Shown one piece after another: positions 59,905 through 61,133 of a DNA stretch of 61,133 nt (position 1 is the first letter of the stretch; the number at the start of each line of letters is the position of its first letter). This stretch comes from Echinococcus granulosus (Eukaryota; Platyhelminthes; Cestoda; Cyclophyllidea; Taeniidae). Below the pieces are notes generated by a model. It ran no database searches. It was not told the DNA's origin and worked only from the letters and a program-made list of their open reading frames with translations. The stretch is taken from NCBI RefSeq assembly GCF_000524195.1, contig NW_020170461.1, positions 22,796 to 83,928 on the forward strand, written 5' to 3'. A program made the translations under genes and the position numbers.

Positions 59905-60095
59905 TTTGTTTAATTCTATTTTGATTTGGGGGTACTTGAGGCTCAGCTATTGTACTCCCACTGCCCAACATGGCCCTCAGTCCATAATAGTAGCCTCTCT
60001 GCCCCCCTGTACTTCCACAATACATATTCTGCCCTAGGATTAGGTCTTATTTGTCTTCGAAGGGGTCTCGGGGTGCTACACAACCTTGAGCAGAA
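59905..60095 (+). repeat. Interspersed repeat family A, left part
   Basis: TTGTTTAATTCTATTTTGAT start, then ACATGGCCCTCAGTCCATAA, AATACATATTCTGCCC and GGGGTCTCGGGGTGCTACAC blocks. Confidence 0.55.
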
Positions 60096-60099
60096 ACTC

Positions 60100-61133
60100 G
60101 GAATGTCATTTACCCCAAGTAAACAAATGGAACCAAGATGCTAGCGAGGAAATAATTTATATTAACAACAAGCCCTTTGGATGACTTGTCAATGAGGAGA
60201 TTTGGATTTACACAATGGTAAATATTCATTTTAATAAATAGTATTTTGTTTACTAAATAATTGTTAAATTTGCAATAGATTGACCAACTAAATCATAATG
60301 TCACATTTGGCCTATTCTTTCCTGAAGTCGTAATCAACCACACCATTTTGGATGCACAGAGGCGCAGAAGAGCCGGCCATAAGCGACATGGCCGAAATAC
60401 ATACCTCAATTCCCATGCGTGATTTAACAAACAACTAAAACAAATTAGATTCTGTGAGAAGCTGGAAAATGTGCAAATAATTGTTTTTGGAAAAATCAAG
60501 ATTCAAGGGCAACTGGAACCGCTAACAATTTGTGATATACATAGCTATACCCTAATGTTTATTTGATCAAGGAAAATTTTTAATGCTATCTTTCCTACAT
60601 TAGGCGGATTAACCCAAGGCAGTAGCAGTGATGTGTTAATGCAATGTTCTGTTACGTTTTGTGATGCCGTCATTGTCGCATCACCGTCATCGCATGCTTT
60701 AGCTGGCCCCAGAGACCGAATCGGATGCAATCCTTCAAGTTTAACTCCATTGACCACTCACGCTTGGAACTTTATCCGCATTCCTCTGGTGCGGCAGTTC
60801 TGGACATAAAAATGAGCAAATGCAGTGATATGTCAAGTGGTGCAGTCTTAATTTTATTTAAAATAAAAAGTTTTTGGTTTAAATAATTCAAACCTAAGCA
60901 ATACCCATGGGAATCATTTTTATTTGTGAGCATAACTCACCCCTTTTTCATTGGTTATTTATAGATGGTGAAATTAATTGTCTAGTAGGCTGGAAAAAAT
61001 ACGCATAAAAAACGTTAATCTTCAACAAATTAATCTGTTTGATTACTGTTTTTCATAAATAGACTAGTCGTTTACCCTGGCTGATTAGGGGTTGCTCCAG
61101 ATGAAATAATGACTTAGGCGTAACCATCACATT
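60100..61133. other. No gene seen to the window edge
   Basis: A/T-rich with only short chance frames. Confidence 0.4.

Noticed and set aside
1..61133. Prokaryotic operons, CRISPR arrays, prophage, tRNA or rRNA genes
   Set aside because: Nothing resembling these was seen; gene structure is intron-rich eukaryotic throughout.

Overview
This window is eukaryotic: the coding parts are short exons bounded by GT-AG introns, the reading phase carries across the junctions, and interspersed repeats dominate the rest. The protein families and repeat load suggest a flatworm, most likely a tapeworm. That placement is an inference from gene style; no marker gene (rRNA, COX1) is present. I saw no rRNA, tRNA or CRISPR, and no bacterial-type operon.

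Layout. 1-11.7 kb is gene-poor and repeat-rich. At 11.8-12.6 kb (- strand) lies a small single-domain rhodanese gene whose last exon I could not place. At 13.5-14.5 kb (+) there are two tentative exons of a small coiled-coil protein. From 16,757 to 29,939 (- strand) I could assemble a complete 18-exon gene: 1,289 residues and 28 ankyrin units, with the same start and end as ANKRD28/44/52, the ankyrin regulatory subunits of protein phosphatase 6. Immediately upstream on the same strand (30,635-32,506) is a three-exon gene with two CCCH zinc fingers and a C-terminus like that of nucleoporin NUP42.

At 33.7-34.3 kb two copies of a ~236-bp TG...CA element (solo LTR-like, each with a perfect 4-bp target duplication) face each other, and the second contains the 100-N assembly gap. 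From 37.7 to 46.8 kb (+) a nine-exon gene can be assembled. It encodes a 273-residue surface protein: signal peptide, cysteine-containing Ig-like ectodomain, Thr-rich mucin stalk, one membrane helix and a short tail, with every intron in phase 1. From 47 to 61 kb I see mainly repeats plus two isolated exon-like stretches.

Functionally the recognisable genes are unrelated housekeeping functions (phosphatase scaffold, mRNA-export-type zinc-finger protein, sulfurtransferase) plus one candidate lineage-specific surface mucin, which is the best candidate for something undescribed. Several repeat families recur, including two ~458-bp near-identical direct repeats in separate introns of the ankyrin gene. 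Exon boundaries were derived by hand from splice motifs, frame continuity and family resemblance; no database search or transcript data were available.
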